This document shows, in pieces, positions 51,905-61,123 of a stretch of 64,000 nucleotides of DNA; position 1 is the first letter of the stretch; each line of letters starts with the position of its first letter. Source of the stretch: Oscillospiraceae bacterium (GTDB lineage Bacteria; Bacillota; Clostridia; Oscillospirales; Ruminococcaceae); the NCBI GenBank assembly GCA_025757985.1, contig CP107210.1:868001-932000 (forward strand). The letters are read 5' to 3'. The position numbers and the translations under genes are program-made. The notes under the pieces are model-generated. The model searched no databases. It saw only the letters and a list, made by a program, of their open reading frames with translations, and was not told the origin of the DNA.

Positions 51905-54124
51905 ATGAAGCAAATCGGAAAAAAACTCTTATCTGCAACACTATCAGCCCTGATGATAGTGTCGGCCTTTTCCGCATGCGGAAGCTCGCCCTCGGATGCT
52001 GCCGAGACTTCCGCTCCGGCCAGTGAATCTTCCAGCGCATCTGCCGATTCACAATCCACGGAAATTCCAAAAACAGGTACGGCTACAGGCGCCTATGTTC
52101 AAGAGTCTATGTCCGAAAACCTGCCCGATACATATAGCCGCTTTTACGATCTGCGGATCGATCAGGATGGAAACGTCCTCCTGGTCGGATTAAACTCAAC
52201 GGGTAAACGTCAGCTCTTACAGTTTGAATCCTCTACATGGACTGTTCTGCAGGAAAGCGACATGCCTGCCAACGCCCCAAACTATGTGGACATCGCAGAT
52301 GACGGCTCGATTTGGGCTGTCACAAGAAACAGCGACGGGCAGTATTCGCTTTGTACCGGTCAAGACGCGAATGCATTAGAGCCCGTAGAGGTAGATAGCC
52401 TGCTGCAGTCCGGCGCTCTACCAGTTGGACTCCGGCTGACCGATGACGGGAAAGTATTTCTGACAGTGCAAGTGGCAGAATCCACCATTTTCGTACTGAT
52501 CGACTGCGCCACGCGCCAGGTTACAACGATAACCCCCGGCTTTTACGGCAGCCCGGTCCTGTATTCAGAGGGGAAAGTTTACGCTTTTGTTACTGGCAGC
52601 ACGAACCTGACTGTCTTTGATGCAAACAGCGGAAATACTTTGCAGCAATATCAACTGCCCCTTGCCGAGTCCCTGCCCTCAACATGTGCCGCTTCTGTAA
52701 ACAGCGGTGTTTTGACCTGGGCCGACAGTAACGGAATCCATCAGCTCGCCCTAGATGGCATGCTGCAGCAAACATTCGCTGACAATCGCAGTTTTGTACT
52801 CGCAAGCAACGAGTTTATAAAACAACAGCTTGTTGTGGATCAAGACGGCAGCTATTGGGTCAGCGGGATGGATGGCAACAATCATGCGCAGCTTTACCGC
52901 TATCACTACGATGCGGAAGCGACGATTCCTTCTGGCAGTGAGTTGGTTATCTGGGCTATGGAAGACAGTTTTCTCCTGCGGGAGGGCATCAATGCTTACG
53001 CGGCCCAGCATCCAGAGCAGACCATCACAGTGGAATACGGGCAGGACAGCATAAATAACGGAATGACGCTTGATGATGTTATTCGAACCCTCAATGTGGA
53101 GATCTTCGCAGGAGAGGGGCCAGATGTGCTTGTATTGGATGGGCTGCCGATCGAGTCCTATATAGATCAGGGGATTTTGGCCGATTTAAGTCAGGTTGAC
53201 ACCGATGATTGCTATAAGAACATTGTAAATTGTTATACAGATTCGGATGGCTGTTGGGCACTGCCGCTTTTATTCCGTCCCGGCTTGCTTTATTGCAAGT
53301 CGCAGGAAAACGCCGAACCGCTATCGCAGGCGCAGTGTTTGACTGATTTGCAGGATCTGCTTTGTGTAAAGTCAAATTTCCACTATGACGGCTATTACAA
53401 CTTGTTCAATGAACTGTACCCCGCTTCCAGTGCGTCCATCTTTGCGCTTGGCGCGCAAGAAGTAAACGAAAGCGCTCTGCGTGAATTTTTAACTGTTACC
53501 GAAGCAGTCGTTCAAGCACAAAACATCACTTCTGAATTTGACCCGCTATTTGGCGATGGTGAAGATACAGCAGGCACTTCTGATGGCCAGCATTTGGCTG
53601 TAGATATTCCAGTCAGCATGAATTGGTACGCACGCCCACAGGACCCCGCCGATTGTGCGACCGGCTGCCCCACCGATTATTTGCTGACCTACATTTATAT
53701 GGTCAGCGAAACACAAGCGGTCCCGGCTTTAATTCGCCCCTTTCCGGGCGACGTGTTCGTTCCCGCTATGACTATGGGGGTGCTGAATACTTCTGATCAG
53801 ATAGATGCCGGTGTGGAATTTATCCAGACCATGCTGGACTGCGAAAATGAGCAAGTAGCCGACCGGGGCAGTTTTAATGGTTATTTTGTTCGTGAAGGAG
53901 TGCAGATGCGCACAACAGGCGGCAGCAGTGACCTTCCCACGCCTGCTGAATTGGGCTTAGACACCGTATGTGCTCAACTGACCACCCCCGCCAATACGGA
54001 CTTGAGTTTGAAGGAACTCGTCTACGACGAAGCCTCCCAACTGTATAGTGGCAATCAGGATCTGGAGACCACCATAGCCAACATCCTGCAGCGGGCGAGC
54101 CTGTATTATGCGGAACAACGATAG
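51905..54124 (+). CDS. Lipoprotein with beta-propeller-like and solute-binding domains
   Basis: 739 residues. Signal peptide with lipobox FSAC (Cys25), Ser/Ala-rich linker, then about 55-330 with repeated D-x-x-G-x-x-W/V blades (for example ADDGSIWAVTR and DQDGSYWVSGMD) like a beta-propeller, then an extracellular solute-binding protein family 1 domain from about 345 (GSELVIWAMEDSFLL, EIFAGEGPDVLVLDGLP). It would sit on the outer membrane face and pass a ligand to the MalF/MalG-like permeases whose gene overlaps its end. The propeller fusion is unusual and suggests sensing of peptide or carbohydrate. ATG after GAAGGGAG. Confidence 0.85.
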   Translation: MKQIGKKLLSATLSALMIVSAFSACGSSPSDAAETSAPASESSSASADSQSTEIPKTGTATGAYVQESMSENLPDTYSRFYDLRIDQDGNVLLVGLNSTGKRQLLQFESSTWTVLQESDMPANAPNYVDIADDGSIWAVTRNSDGQYSLCTGQDANALEPVEVDSLLQSGALPVGLRLTDDGKVFLTVQVAESTIFVLIDCATRQVTTITPGFYGSPVLYSEGKVYAFVTGSTNLTVFDANSGNTLQQYQLPLAESLPSTCAASVNSGVLTWADSNGIHQLALDGMLQQTFADNRSFVLASNEFIKQQLVVDQDGSYWVSGMDGNNHAQLYRYHYDAEATIPSGSELVIWAMEDSFLLREGINAYAAQHPEQTITVEYGQDSINNGMTLDDVIRTLNVEIFAGEGPDVLVLDGLPIESYIDQGILADLSQVDTDDCYKNIVNCYTDSDGCWALPLLFRPGLLYCKSQENAEPLSQAQCLTDLQDLLCVKSNFHYDGYYNLFNELYPASSASIFALGAQEVNESALREFLTVTEAVVQAQNITSEFDPLFGDGEDTAGTSDGQHLAVDIPVSMNWYARPQDPADCATGCPTDYLLTYIYMVSETQAVPALIRPFPGDVFVPAMTMGVLNTSDQIDAGVEFIQTMLDCENEQVADRGSFNGYFVREGVQMRTTGGSSDLPTPAELGLDTVCAQLTTPANTDLSLKELVYDEASQLYSGNQDLETTIANILQRASLYYAEQR

Positions 54125-55010
54125 GCGTTTGCGAAGCCGGCACACGACCGCCTCTCAAGAGAACCGGGCTGCGTGGTTGTTCCTGCTTCCAAGTTTGATC
54201 GGGGTTCTTTTGTTCGTTTTGCTACCATTTGTCGAGACGATTCGGCGCAGCATGTTCGACACGATGGGAAGTACGTGGGTAGGTTTTTCCAATTATGATT
54301 CTGTTTTACAGAATGACGCTTTCCAGCTGGCCGTAGCCAACACCGCTCGTTTCCTGGGTATTTGCCTGCCCCTTCTTCTATCCGGGAGTCTGATTCTTGC
54401 CCTGGTCCTTCACAGCCGCCCCTTGCGAGAAACAAAGGCCGCGCGCGTTTTTAAGACCACCTTTCTGCTTCCTATTGCTATCCCTGTAGCCAGTATAGTT
54501 CTTCTTTGGCAAACACTTTTTTCCCGCCAGGGGTTATGCAATGGCTGGTTGACATGGCTGGGTGCGCAGCCTGTCGACTTTATGGGGACGGGAGCGGCAT
54601 TTTGGGTCTTAACAGCGACCTATCTGTGGAAAAACTGTGGTTACACACAGGTTCTTTGGGCGACCGGCTTAGAAGCTATCCCTGCAGATCAGTATGAGGC
54701 GGCCCGTGTGGATGGCGCAGGCCCTTGGCAGCAGTTTTGCCACATTACTTGGCCTGCACTTCAGCCTACTCTGGTGCTGACCCTGATTTTAAGTTTGCTC
54801 AATGCGTTCAAGGTCTTTCGCGAGGCGTATCTGGTAGCTGGGCGTTATCCACAACAGAGCATTTATTTGCTTCAGCATCTATTTAATAACTGGTTTTTGA
54901 GTTTGGACTTGCCACGCTTGGCGGCGGCCGCCATATTGGTGGCATTGGTACTGTTGGCTGGAATTCTGGCCTTGTTGAAATGGTGGGATCACTGTGCAAA
55001 AGAAGAATAA
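54108..55010 (+). CDS. ABC importer permease, MalF/UgpA type
   Basis: 300 residues, six membrane segments, cytoplasmic loop EAARVDGAGPWQQFCHITWPAL, the EAA motif that contacts the ATPase. Belongs to the binding-protein-dependent permeases for sugars. It overlaps the lipoprotein gene by 17 bases and the next permease gene by 17 bases. No MalK-type ATPase is present in the operon; such importers may share a distant multi-task ATPase. Confidence 0.88.
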   Translation: MRNNDRRLRSRHTTASQENRAAWLFLLPSLIGVLLFVLLPFVETIRRSMFDTMGSTWVGFSNYDSVLQNDAFQLAVANTARFLGICLPLLLSGSLILALVLHSRPLRETKAARVFKTTFLLPIAIPVASIVLLWQTLFSRQGLCNGWLTWLGAQPVDFMGTGAAFWVLTATYLWKNCGYTQVLWATGLEAIPADQYEAARVDGAGPWQQFCHITWPALQPTLVLTLILSLLNAFKVFREAYLVAGRYPQQSIYLLQHLFNNWFLSLDLPRLAAAAILVALVLLAGILALLKWWDHCAKEE

Positions 55011-55854
55011 AGCCAAACGAGGTCACTGGATTTGGGTTTGCCTGATCCCGGCCGCGCTGCTGGTATGGTGGCCGCTTTGGTTTCTCTGCACCGGTGCTCT
55101 GATGCCGGAAGAGGAGTTGGAGCTGACGGTAGGCCCTGCGCTGGGGCTGCACAATGGCTTCGCTTCCTGGCATATTCTGCCGACCTGGCCCACTTTGGAA
55201 CCTTTGCTGACGCTCTTGTTGGATACACCGCAGTTTTTTGTGATGTTCTGGAACAGTATGGAGCAATCCGTCACTCAAGTGGCAGGCCAGTTATTGGTAG
55301 GCGCACCGGCTGCGTGGGCCATCAGCAGACTGCGTTTCCACGGCCGAGGGGCGGTTCGCGGTTTGTATATCGTTTTAATGCTATTGCCTTTCCAGGTCAC
55401 AATGGTTCCCAGTTATCTGGTTCTACGTCAATTCGGTCTATTGGATACCCCCTGGGCTGTCATTTTGCCCGGTATCTTCTCAACTTTTCCGGTTTTCATT
55501 ATGGAGCGCGGCTTTGACGCAATACCGAGAGAAGTATTGGAGTCCGCAGCTATAGACGGAGCTAACCATTGGCACCGCTTTTGGAACATCGGTATCCCGC
55601 TTGGTGTACCTGGGATCATTTCTGCACTGACCCTGGGATTCCTTGATGCCTGGAATGCTATTGAACAACCCATAACCTTTTTGAAATCCCCACAATATTG
55701 GCCCTTGTCCCTCTATCTCACCAATCTTGACACTGAACAATTAGGTTTATCAATGGCGGCCAGTTTATTGATGCTGGCTCCTTCTGTACTGGTTTTCCGC
55801 TTTGGGCAAACCTACCTTGAAACCGGTCTCGCTGCAGGGGCTGTGAAAGGATGA
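54994..55854 (+). CDS. ABC importer permease, MalG/UgpE type
   Basis: 286 residues, GTG start, six membrane segments and the EAA-like loop ESAAIDGANHWHRFWNIGIPL. Partner of the MalF-like permease. The stop overlaps the ATG of the adaptor gene (ATGA), showing strict coupling of importer-like and exporter-like parts. Confidence 0.88.
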   Translation: MQKKNKAKRGHWIWVCLIPAALLVWWPLWFLCTGALMPEEELELTVGPALGLHNGFASWHILPTWPTLEPLLTLLLDTPQFFVMFWNSMEQSVTQVAGQLLVGAPAAWAISRLRFHGRGAVRGLYIVLMLLPFQVTMVPSYLVLRQFGLLDTPWAVILPGIFSTFPVFIMERGFDAIPREVLESAAIDGANHWHRFWNIGIPLGVPGIISALTLGFLDAWNAIEQPITFLKSPQYWPLSLYLTNLDTEQLGLSMAASLLMLAPSVLVFRFGQTYLETGLAAGAVKG

Positions 55855-57338
55855 CGAATTTGGAAATCATACATAAACTAAAACGGCGCCTTCACGCCAT
55901 CTCCGAAAACAGTACGAATCAGTCACGTGCGGGCATTGATTTTCTTCGTTTTCTGGGTGTCATGCTCATTTTGACGCTGCTTGTACGTGGAACAGCAGCA
56001 GCCACGACCCCTGTTGTCACTGTGACCAACCCTTATCAGGGAACCGTCAGCCAGAGTTTCATTTTGTCAGGGGAGCTCTCTCCCGGAGCAGGTACCCCCT
56101 TGACTCTTCCGGAAGGGCTGCTCATAGAACAGGTCCTTGTCCAGCCAGGCGATTCGGTCACGCAGGGGCAAACACTGGCCGTCCTTTCGGTAGACGATAT
56201 TGATACTGCGATCGACCAGCTCCAAGCTTCTTTGGAGCAGCACCAGGTGCAGGCTGACCAGCTTACGAATGCAGACGTTGCCGATTCGTTCGCATGGCAG
56301 CAGGCACAACAACAGTTAGACCGTGCCTATTCCAATTATCAGCAAATAGTTACCGAAAACGAACAGGCTATCGCCAGTGCCCAGGAAGCCTTAGACAGCG
56401 CCCGCAAGGCATTGAGTGAAGTGGAAGGCCGTGAGCCGCAGCGGCCTTTTGAAGATTCATACTGGGAAATGGCCACTCCGGAACAGACTGAAACAGAGCA
56501 AAAGTACTCCGATTGGAGAAACGAATTGAGTAATGCACAGGCTGCGGTCCAACAGGCACAAAACGATTTAGAAAGCGCTCAGCAAACGGCAGAAAGCGAA
56601 CAGGAAAATGCACTGGCTGCCGCCCAAAGTGCAGAGGACTCCCGCAACAGTGCCCAGCACAGTTACGAAAAAGAGGCGGCCGATTTAGCGGAATCCAACC
56701 GTTCCGATCTCGCCAGCGCCGAAGTGCTTTTGACTCAGATCCGTCAAGAAAAACAAAAACTTGCAGATCTGACTGCGCTAAAGGATGCTTCGGGCAACTT
56801 TTCTGCTCCAGCAGATGGAATCATTACCGCGATTTCCTTAGTACCCGGAGAAACCAGTTCCGCAGTTGCAGGTCTGCTTGCCGCTGGTGAGCAAAGTTAT
56901 ACCCTTATTACCCCTGTTACCTCTGCGCAAAGTACCTTGATACAGTCGGGGTGCACTATTTCGGTAAAACAGGGTCAGACCACAGGGAGCGCCGCTTTGG
57001 AAAGTATCGAATCGGATATGGCGCAGTTCACGGTATCGGGGTCACAATGGAAAGTCGGAACTGCTACCATTACAGTCACTACCACGAGTGGCGAAAGTGG
57101 GCTTTGCCTGCCGGCTACCGCAGTCAACAGCGATAATACAGGAGACTTTGTTTATCTTGTAGAAACGAAAAACACCGTGCTGGGGGCACAGAACGTTTTG
57201 ATACGTCTCCCTGTCACCATCGATGAACGCGGGGATGGGGTCGTACGCGTTTCTGGTGCGCTGGATGGAAAGGAACAGATCGTCAGTGCCAGTAGTAAAC
57301 CACTTTCTGCCGGAGCGCAGGTGCGGATCGATGCGTAA
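55851..57338 (+). CDS. MacA/HlyD-like membrane-fusion (adaptor) protein
   Basis: 495 residues. One membrane helix near 30-50, then a biotinyl-lipoyl half (LPEGLLIEQVLVQPGDSVTQGQTLAVL), a long coiled coil (about 120-310, rich in Ala, Gln, Glu), the second lipoyl half (GNFSAPADGIITAISLVPGE) and C-terminal beta-barrel domains. In Gram-positives such adaptors work with MacB/FtsX-like permeases in peptide export or sensing. It overlaps the following permease gene by eight bases. Confidence 0.85.
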   Translation: MTNLEIIHKLKRRLHAISENSTNQSRAGIDFLRFLGVMLILTLLVRGTAAATTPVVTVTNPYQGTVSQSFILSGELSPGAGTPLTLPEGLLIEQVLVQPGDSVTQGQTLAVLSVDDIDTAIDQLQASLEQHQVQADQLTNADVADSFAWQQAQQQLDRAYSNYQQIVTENEQAIASAQEALDSARKALSEVEGREPQRPFEDSYWEMATPEQTETEQKYSDWRNELSNAQAAVQQAQNDLESAQQTAESEQENALAAAQSAEDSRNSAQHSYEKEAADLAESNRSDLASAEVLLTQIRQEKQKLADLTALKDASGNFSAPADGIITAISLVPGETSSAVAGLLAAGEQSYTLITPVTSAQSTLIQSGCTISVKQGQTTGSAALESIESDMAQFTVSGSQWKVGTATITVTTTSGESGLCLPATAVNSDNTGDFVYLVETKNTVLGAQNVLIRLPVTIDERGDGVVRVSGALDGKEQIVSASSKPLSAGAQVRIDA

Positions 57339-58413
57339 GCGTTTGATCGTGCTGCTCTGGCTGGGGTTATATGTGCTGTGTCTGTGGCTTGCTGTACGGG
57401 CAGCTGCCGAAGCCCAGCAAATCAGTCCGGGGGCTAGTTTACGATATGTTCAGGCACTACGGAGCGATCAGGTAATGAAAGCCCGTGCGTATGCGCAGAG
57501 CGAGCAAAACGAGGGCGGGATTTTTGCTACATTCTGGACGGAGAATGAGAGCAGCGTTCAAGCTGCCGCCAGTCAACGGACCATCCAAGAAGTATGCAGC
57601 ATTGGATTTTATGGAGCGGCATCGGCAGCGTATGCGGCAAATTACCTGTATGGCACAGCTCCAGGTGATGGGGATACCAGTCAATGCTCCGTCAGTATCT
57701 CACTTGCTTGGGATCTATGGGGCAGTACAGACGTGTTGGGACAAATATTAACACTGGACCCCGACACGGAGAATGCGCGAAGTTACGAAGTATGTGGCAT
57801 TTTTTCCGGCAATTCCGACCGAGTTCTCTACGGAGCAGGCAGTTCCGATGCGTTCCGCTATATCGAACTGACCCATATCTCCTTGGGCAACCCTTCTCAG
57901 AGCGTTCAGAAATTTATAGCTGGCAGTGGTTTGGAGCAGCCAGACCAACTGTTATGTGACGCCGCAGTCGCTTGGCTGTTGGACGCATTGACAGGGATGC
58001 CCGTGATACTTCTGCTTGTAGGGTGTCTATGGAACGTCCTGTTCCGGATATTCTGGAATAAAAAGCAGCGAGAACTCATGATGTTCATCGTTGCCTTACT
58101 TTTCGTCTGCTTGTTGCCCATGTGGTTATCTGCGCTGCCCGGTTGGCTCATACCGAATCAGTGGGGCAGTATGGCAGCGTGGAGTTCACTCGTTTCGGCA
58201 GCCGGAGAGCGCTTGCAGGAATGGTTTGCTCTATGGCCCACAGCAAGGGATGTGCATCTCAAAGTCAACGTGCTGCAAGTCATAGCCGCCACACTTGGCA
58301 GCATTGTATTTGCCATCATCGCCTTCTTGGCGTGGGCACGTCCGATCACCCATGCACCTCGAAATGCAGATGCGGTCCCATTGCGCGGCCGGTATGCCCC
58401 ACATAGGCAATGA
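57331..58413 (+). CDS. MacB/FtsX-like permease, C terminus replaced by unrelated sequence
   Basis: 360 residues from the ATG at 57331. One N-terminal helix, a long extracytoplasmic domain with SISLAWDLWGSTDVLGQILTL and YEVCGIFSGNSDR that match the MacB core domain pattern, then three C-terminal helices (about 225-245, 250-275, 310-335): the FtsX/MacB topology. No ATPase domain. After about codon 340 (base 58345) the sequence is antisense to an M23 gene and the C-terminal tail is not credible, so the natural 3' end and anything downstream (probably the ATPase gene) has been lost at a recombination point. Confidence 0.7.
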   Translation: MRKRLIVLLWLGLYVLCLWLAVRAAAEAQQISPGASLRYVQALRSDQVMKARAYAQSEQNEGGIFATFWTENESSVQAAASQRTIQEVCSIGFYGAASAAYAANYLYGTAPGDGDTSQCSVSISLAWDLWGSTDVLGQILTLDPDTENARSYEVCGIFSGNSDRVLYGAGSSDAFRYIELTHISLGNPSQSVQKFIAGSGLEQPDQLLCDAAVAWLLDALTGMPVILLLVGCLWNVLFRIFWNKKQRELMMFIVALLFVCLLPMWLSALPGWLIPNQWGSMAAWSSLVSAAGERLQEWFALWPTARDVHLKVNVLQVIAATLGSIVFAIIAFLAWARPITHAPRNADAVPLRGRYAPHRQ

Positions 58414-60019
58414 CCTGCCCGGCTTTGACCTGCTGGCCCACCGTGACACAGATGCTGGAGCAGTGCGCGTACAGAGTAGTCAGCCCGCCGCCGTGGTCCA
58501 GCTTGACGTGGTAACCGTAACTGCCGCCCCAACTGTCCAGCCCGTTGGCGATGGTCACTGTGCCGTCGGCAGCCGCAAGGATCGGCGTGCCCTCTGGCAC
58601 CGCGATGTCGGTACCGCTGTGGTAGCTGACTTCGCCGGTAATCGGGTCGGTACGGTATCCTTGAGGGGATGTGATTGTGCCCGGCACCGGCAGCGGCCAC
58701 TGGAGGCGTCCATCCGCCAGCGACGCATCGCTGCCCGGTGTCATCACCTCACCGCCACCCGTGGAAAAACCACCCAGCAGTTCGCCCCATAGTGGGGCGG
58801 TATCCTCCGCCAGCAACAGGCTCAGGTACTCGTTCTGTCAGGCATTAAAGTCGTATTCATCTCTCATTTCTTCCGGGGACCTGTGGGTCAGTTCGATCAC
58901 CAAGACCGTTTCGGTGATGGTCTCTGTTGAAGTATTTCCTTCTTCACCCGGCACCTCGACATCATGGCTCTGCGCTTCGATGCGGTGATCCACCTCATTC
59001 ATATTCCAAAGTGTGGTGCGCAGTCGATCCAGATTTTCTTCATCCAAATAGGCCACAGGGGCGCCATCTTCCGCGCCGCTGACATAGGAAGCAAAAACCG
59101 CCAGAACATCTTGCCATGCGATGGCATAACTGCCATCGTTTGACTCGATCTCCTGGCGGTCGTATTCTTCGCCGTCCTCAATTTCCTGTAGCCGTTTCTG
59201 GTATTCCCCGTTCAATTCCGTAATAGCTTCTGTAACGCCTATACCATCCCCTGTGGGTTCAGCGGCGAAGAAAATACCGAAGGCGGAGCCTGCCACCATC
59301 GCCACCATACAAATAACCAGAATGACGGCCACCACCGCCATGCCGCCCGCGGCGAGGGCTGCCGCCAGCGTATGAGCTGCCACCCACAGCGCTTTGATCC
59401 CGGCCCGGACGATCTCAGCAGTCCTTTTTGCGGTCTCTTGCGCTACCTGTGCCGCCCGGCGCGCTCTTTGTACAGCCTGTGCGGCCCCTTTGCGGACACG
59501 ATCGGTCCTGGCCGCCTGCTGCCGGAGGGCCTGGGCGGTTTTCGGAGATGGAGCCGTGCGAGGCTGCTTCCGTGCGGTATTTTTGAAGTGATGCTCCTGC
59601 CGCCGTTCCTGCTGCCGTTTTATCGTTGTCGGTTTTCCCTCGGTCTGCATCTGCCGTGCCGGAGAAGAGGGCGCTGCGCCGTCTGTCCCGCCGGGCGCAA
59701 CCCGGTCTTGGGGTGCGGAGGTTTCCTGCTCAGGCTGGGCCGCCTGCTGCTTGGCTTGTCCGGCGGCACGTTTCACCGCCCGTTTGCTGCCGCGAAGGAT
59801 CGTCCCCGCCGCAGAACTTCCTGCGGAAGCCACATCGTCAATCAGCCTTTCTTCCAGTCCGGCAGCCTCTTGATACTGCCCACCCTCTGCAGAATCTTTC
59901 CTTACCCGCTGGCGTCCATCTTCGCGTGCCCGCAAGACGCCCCGCATGGCTTGGCGTGGAATTGCTGCCACTTTCGTTTTCGGCGGATTCTTTCCCGCCG
60001 CGTTTTTCTGCTTCGGCAT
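58346..60019 (-). pseudogene. Conjugation-type M23 peptidase gene, broken by in-frame TGA and cut 3' end
   Basis: ATG at 60019 opens 558 codons in one frame, interrupted only by TGA at 58838-58840 (codon 394). N-terminal half: basic, Ala/Gln/Arg-rich, with one membrane helix (about 240-275), as in cell-wall hydrolases of Gram-positive conjugative elements. C-terminal half: M23 domain with HSGTD and HLHFE. It stops after HFEVHG, earlier than usual, where it meets the MacB-like gene tail to tail. If the TGA is real the protein ends before the peptidase. A restart for the C-terminal part is not supported. Confidence 0.75.
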
Positions 60020-60032
60020 TGTCTTTTTCTCT

Positions 60033-60422
60033 TTTGTCCAGCTTCTCAAGGAAATTGATTCACTAAGAATCGACAATGAAAAGTCTCTCCAATCCTATTT
60101 ATATATTCTAACTCGTGAGCGAACGATTGACTTTCTTCGAAAATGGGAGCGACGACGAGGTGTTCTAACTGACTATGAAAATCGCTCCGCCAGCTTTGAC
60201 AATTTTAAGGAGCCGGAAGAAATCGCATTGACAGATCTGCAGCTAAACAAAGCAGTCAGTATTCTTTCCGATATGCCTTCAATTTACCACCGAACTTTAT
60301 TCCTGCGCGTAAAGGGTTACTCTGTCCGCGAGATCGCGCAAATCACAAATTCGAGTGAATCAAACGTTAAAACCCGTATACACCGGGCGCGCGCTATTTT
60401 ACTCAAATCGTTCGACACCTAA
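60033..60422 (+). pseudogene. ECF-type sigma factor, 5' end missing
   Basis: From about 60033 the frame matches sigma-70 region 2 (LKEIDSLRIDNEKSLQSYLY and ERTIDFLRKWERR) and region 4 (SDMPSIYHRTLFLRV, SVREIAQITNSSESNVKTRI). The first 40-50 residues of region 2 are absent; the frame continues upstream only into antisense of the M23 gene, and no in-frame start is nearby. The cut coincides with the start of the M23 gene, so this is another recombination point. Confidence 0.65.
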
Positions 60423-60498
60423 CACAAAAATATTTTTGATTTCGGTTTACATTTGCAGATGATTTTTCTCTTTTCCCTTTCAGGAGGGGAAGAAGAAA

Positions 60499-61050
60499 AT
60501 GAAATCATCTCTTTATACTTGCATTCAGGATATTCAAAATGGTGACCGTGAGCAGGCACTCGCTCTTTTGGAGAAGTTTTCTCCCCTGCTCAAGAAATAT
60601 GCATTCTTCCTGCAATCAGAGGATGCGTTGCCGGATTTTCAATGTTTCTTACTATCCTTCGCCAAAAATTTACAACTTAACGAGTTGATTATAAGCACAG
60701 ATGGTGCTATCATAAGCTATATCAACAAGGCAATATATCATCATTATATCGCACTTTCGAAGGGCAACCGGCACAAAATTCCAACGGTGTCCATCGAGGA
60801 CAAGTCAGACTTCGATTCGTTGCAGTTTGATTCTAACTTTGGTGAGTCTGATACATACTCAAATCTCTTGCTGATGGATCTTCAACGTGCGTTGACAGCT
60901 GACGAATACCATGTCATCTATGATCACTTTTTCCGTCAATATAGCATTCAGGAGATTGCTGCAAGAGACAAGAAATCTCGGCAAGCCATAAACAAATGCA
61001 AAAAGACTGCATTAGAGAAATTACGTCATTATTGGGGAATCAAGCAATAA
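60499..61050 (+). CDS. Sigma-like regulator (TcdR/UviA-like or ICE sigma type)
   Basis: 183 residues, ATG after AGGAGGGG. N-terminal region QALALLEKFSPLLKKYAFFLQSEDAL and a middle ISYINKAIYHHYIALSKGN follow sigma region 2; the C-terminal SIQEIAARDKKSRQAINKCKKTALEKLR is a region 4 HTH. Comparable small sigma factors control toxins or mobile-element genes in Clostridia. The lipoprotein gene 74 bases downstream is the likely co-transcribed target. Confidence 0.7.
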   Translation: MKSSLYTCIQDIQNGDREQALALLEKFSPLLKKYAFFLQSEDALPDFQCFLLSFAKNLQLNELIISTDGAIISYINKAIYHHYIALSKGNRHKIPTVSIEDKSDFDSLQFDSNFGESDTYSNLLLMDLQRALTADEYHVIYDHFFRQYSIQEIAARDKKSRQAINKCKKTALEKLRHYWGIKQ

Positions 61051-61123
61051 TCATCACGTATACTGTTACCGCTTTTCAATTTTCCGGGCTGTTTCGCAGA
61101 AAAATTCAAAGGAGGTATCTGTT

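Noticed and set aside
58838..58840. TGA read as selenocysteine
   Set aside because: It lies in a linker before the M23 domain, not at a catalytic Cys position, and no selenocysteine insertion hairpin is evident.
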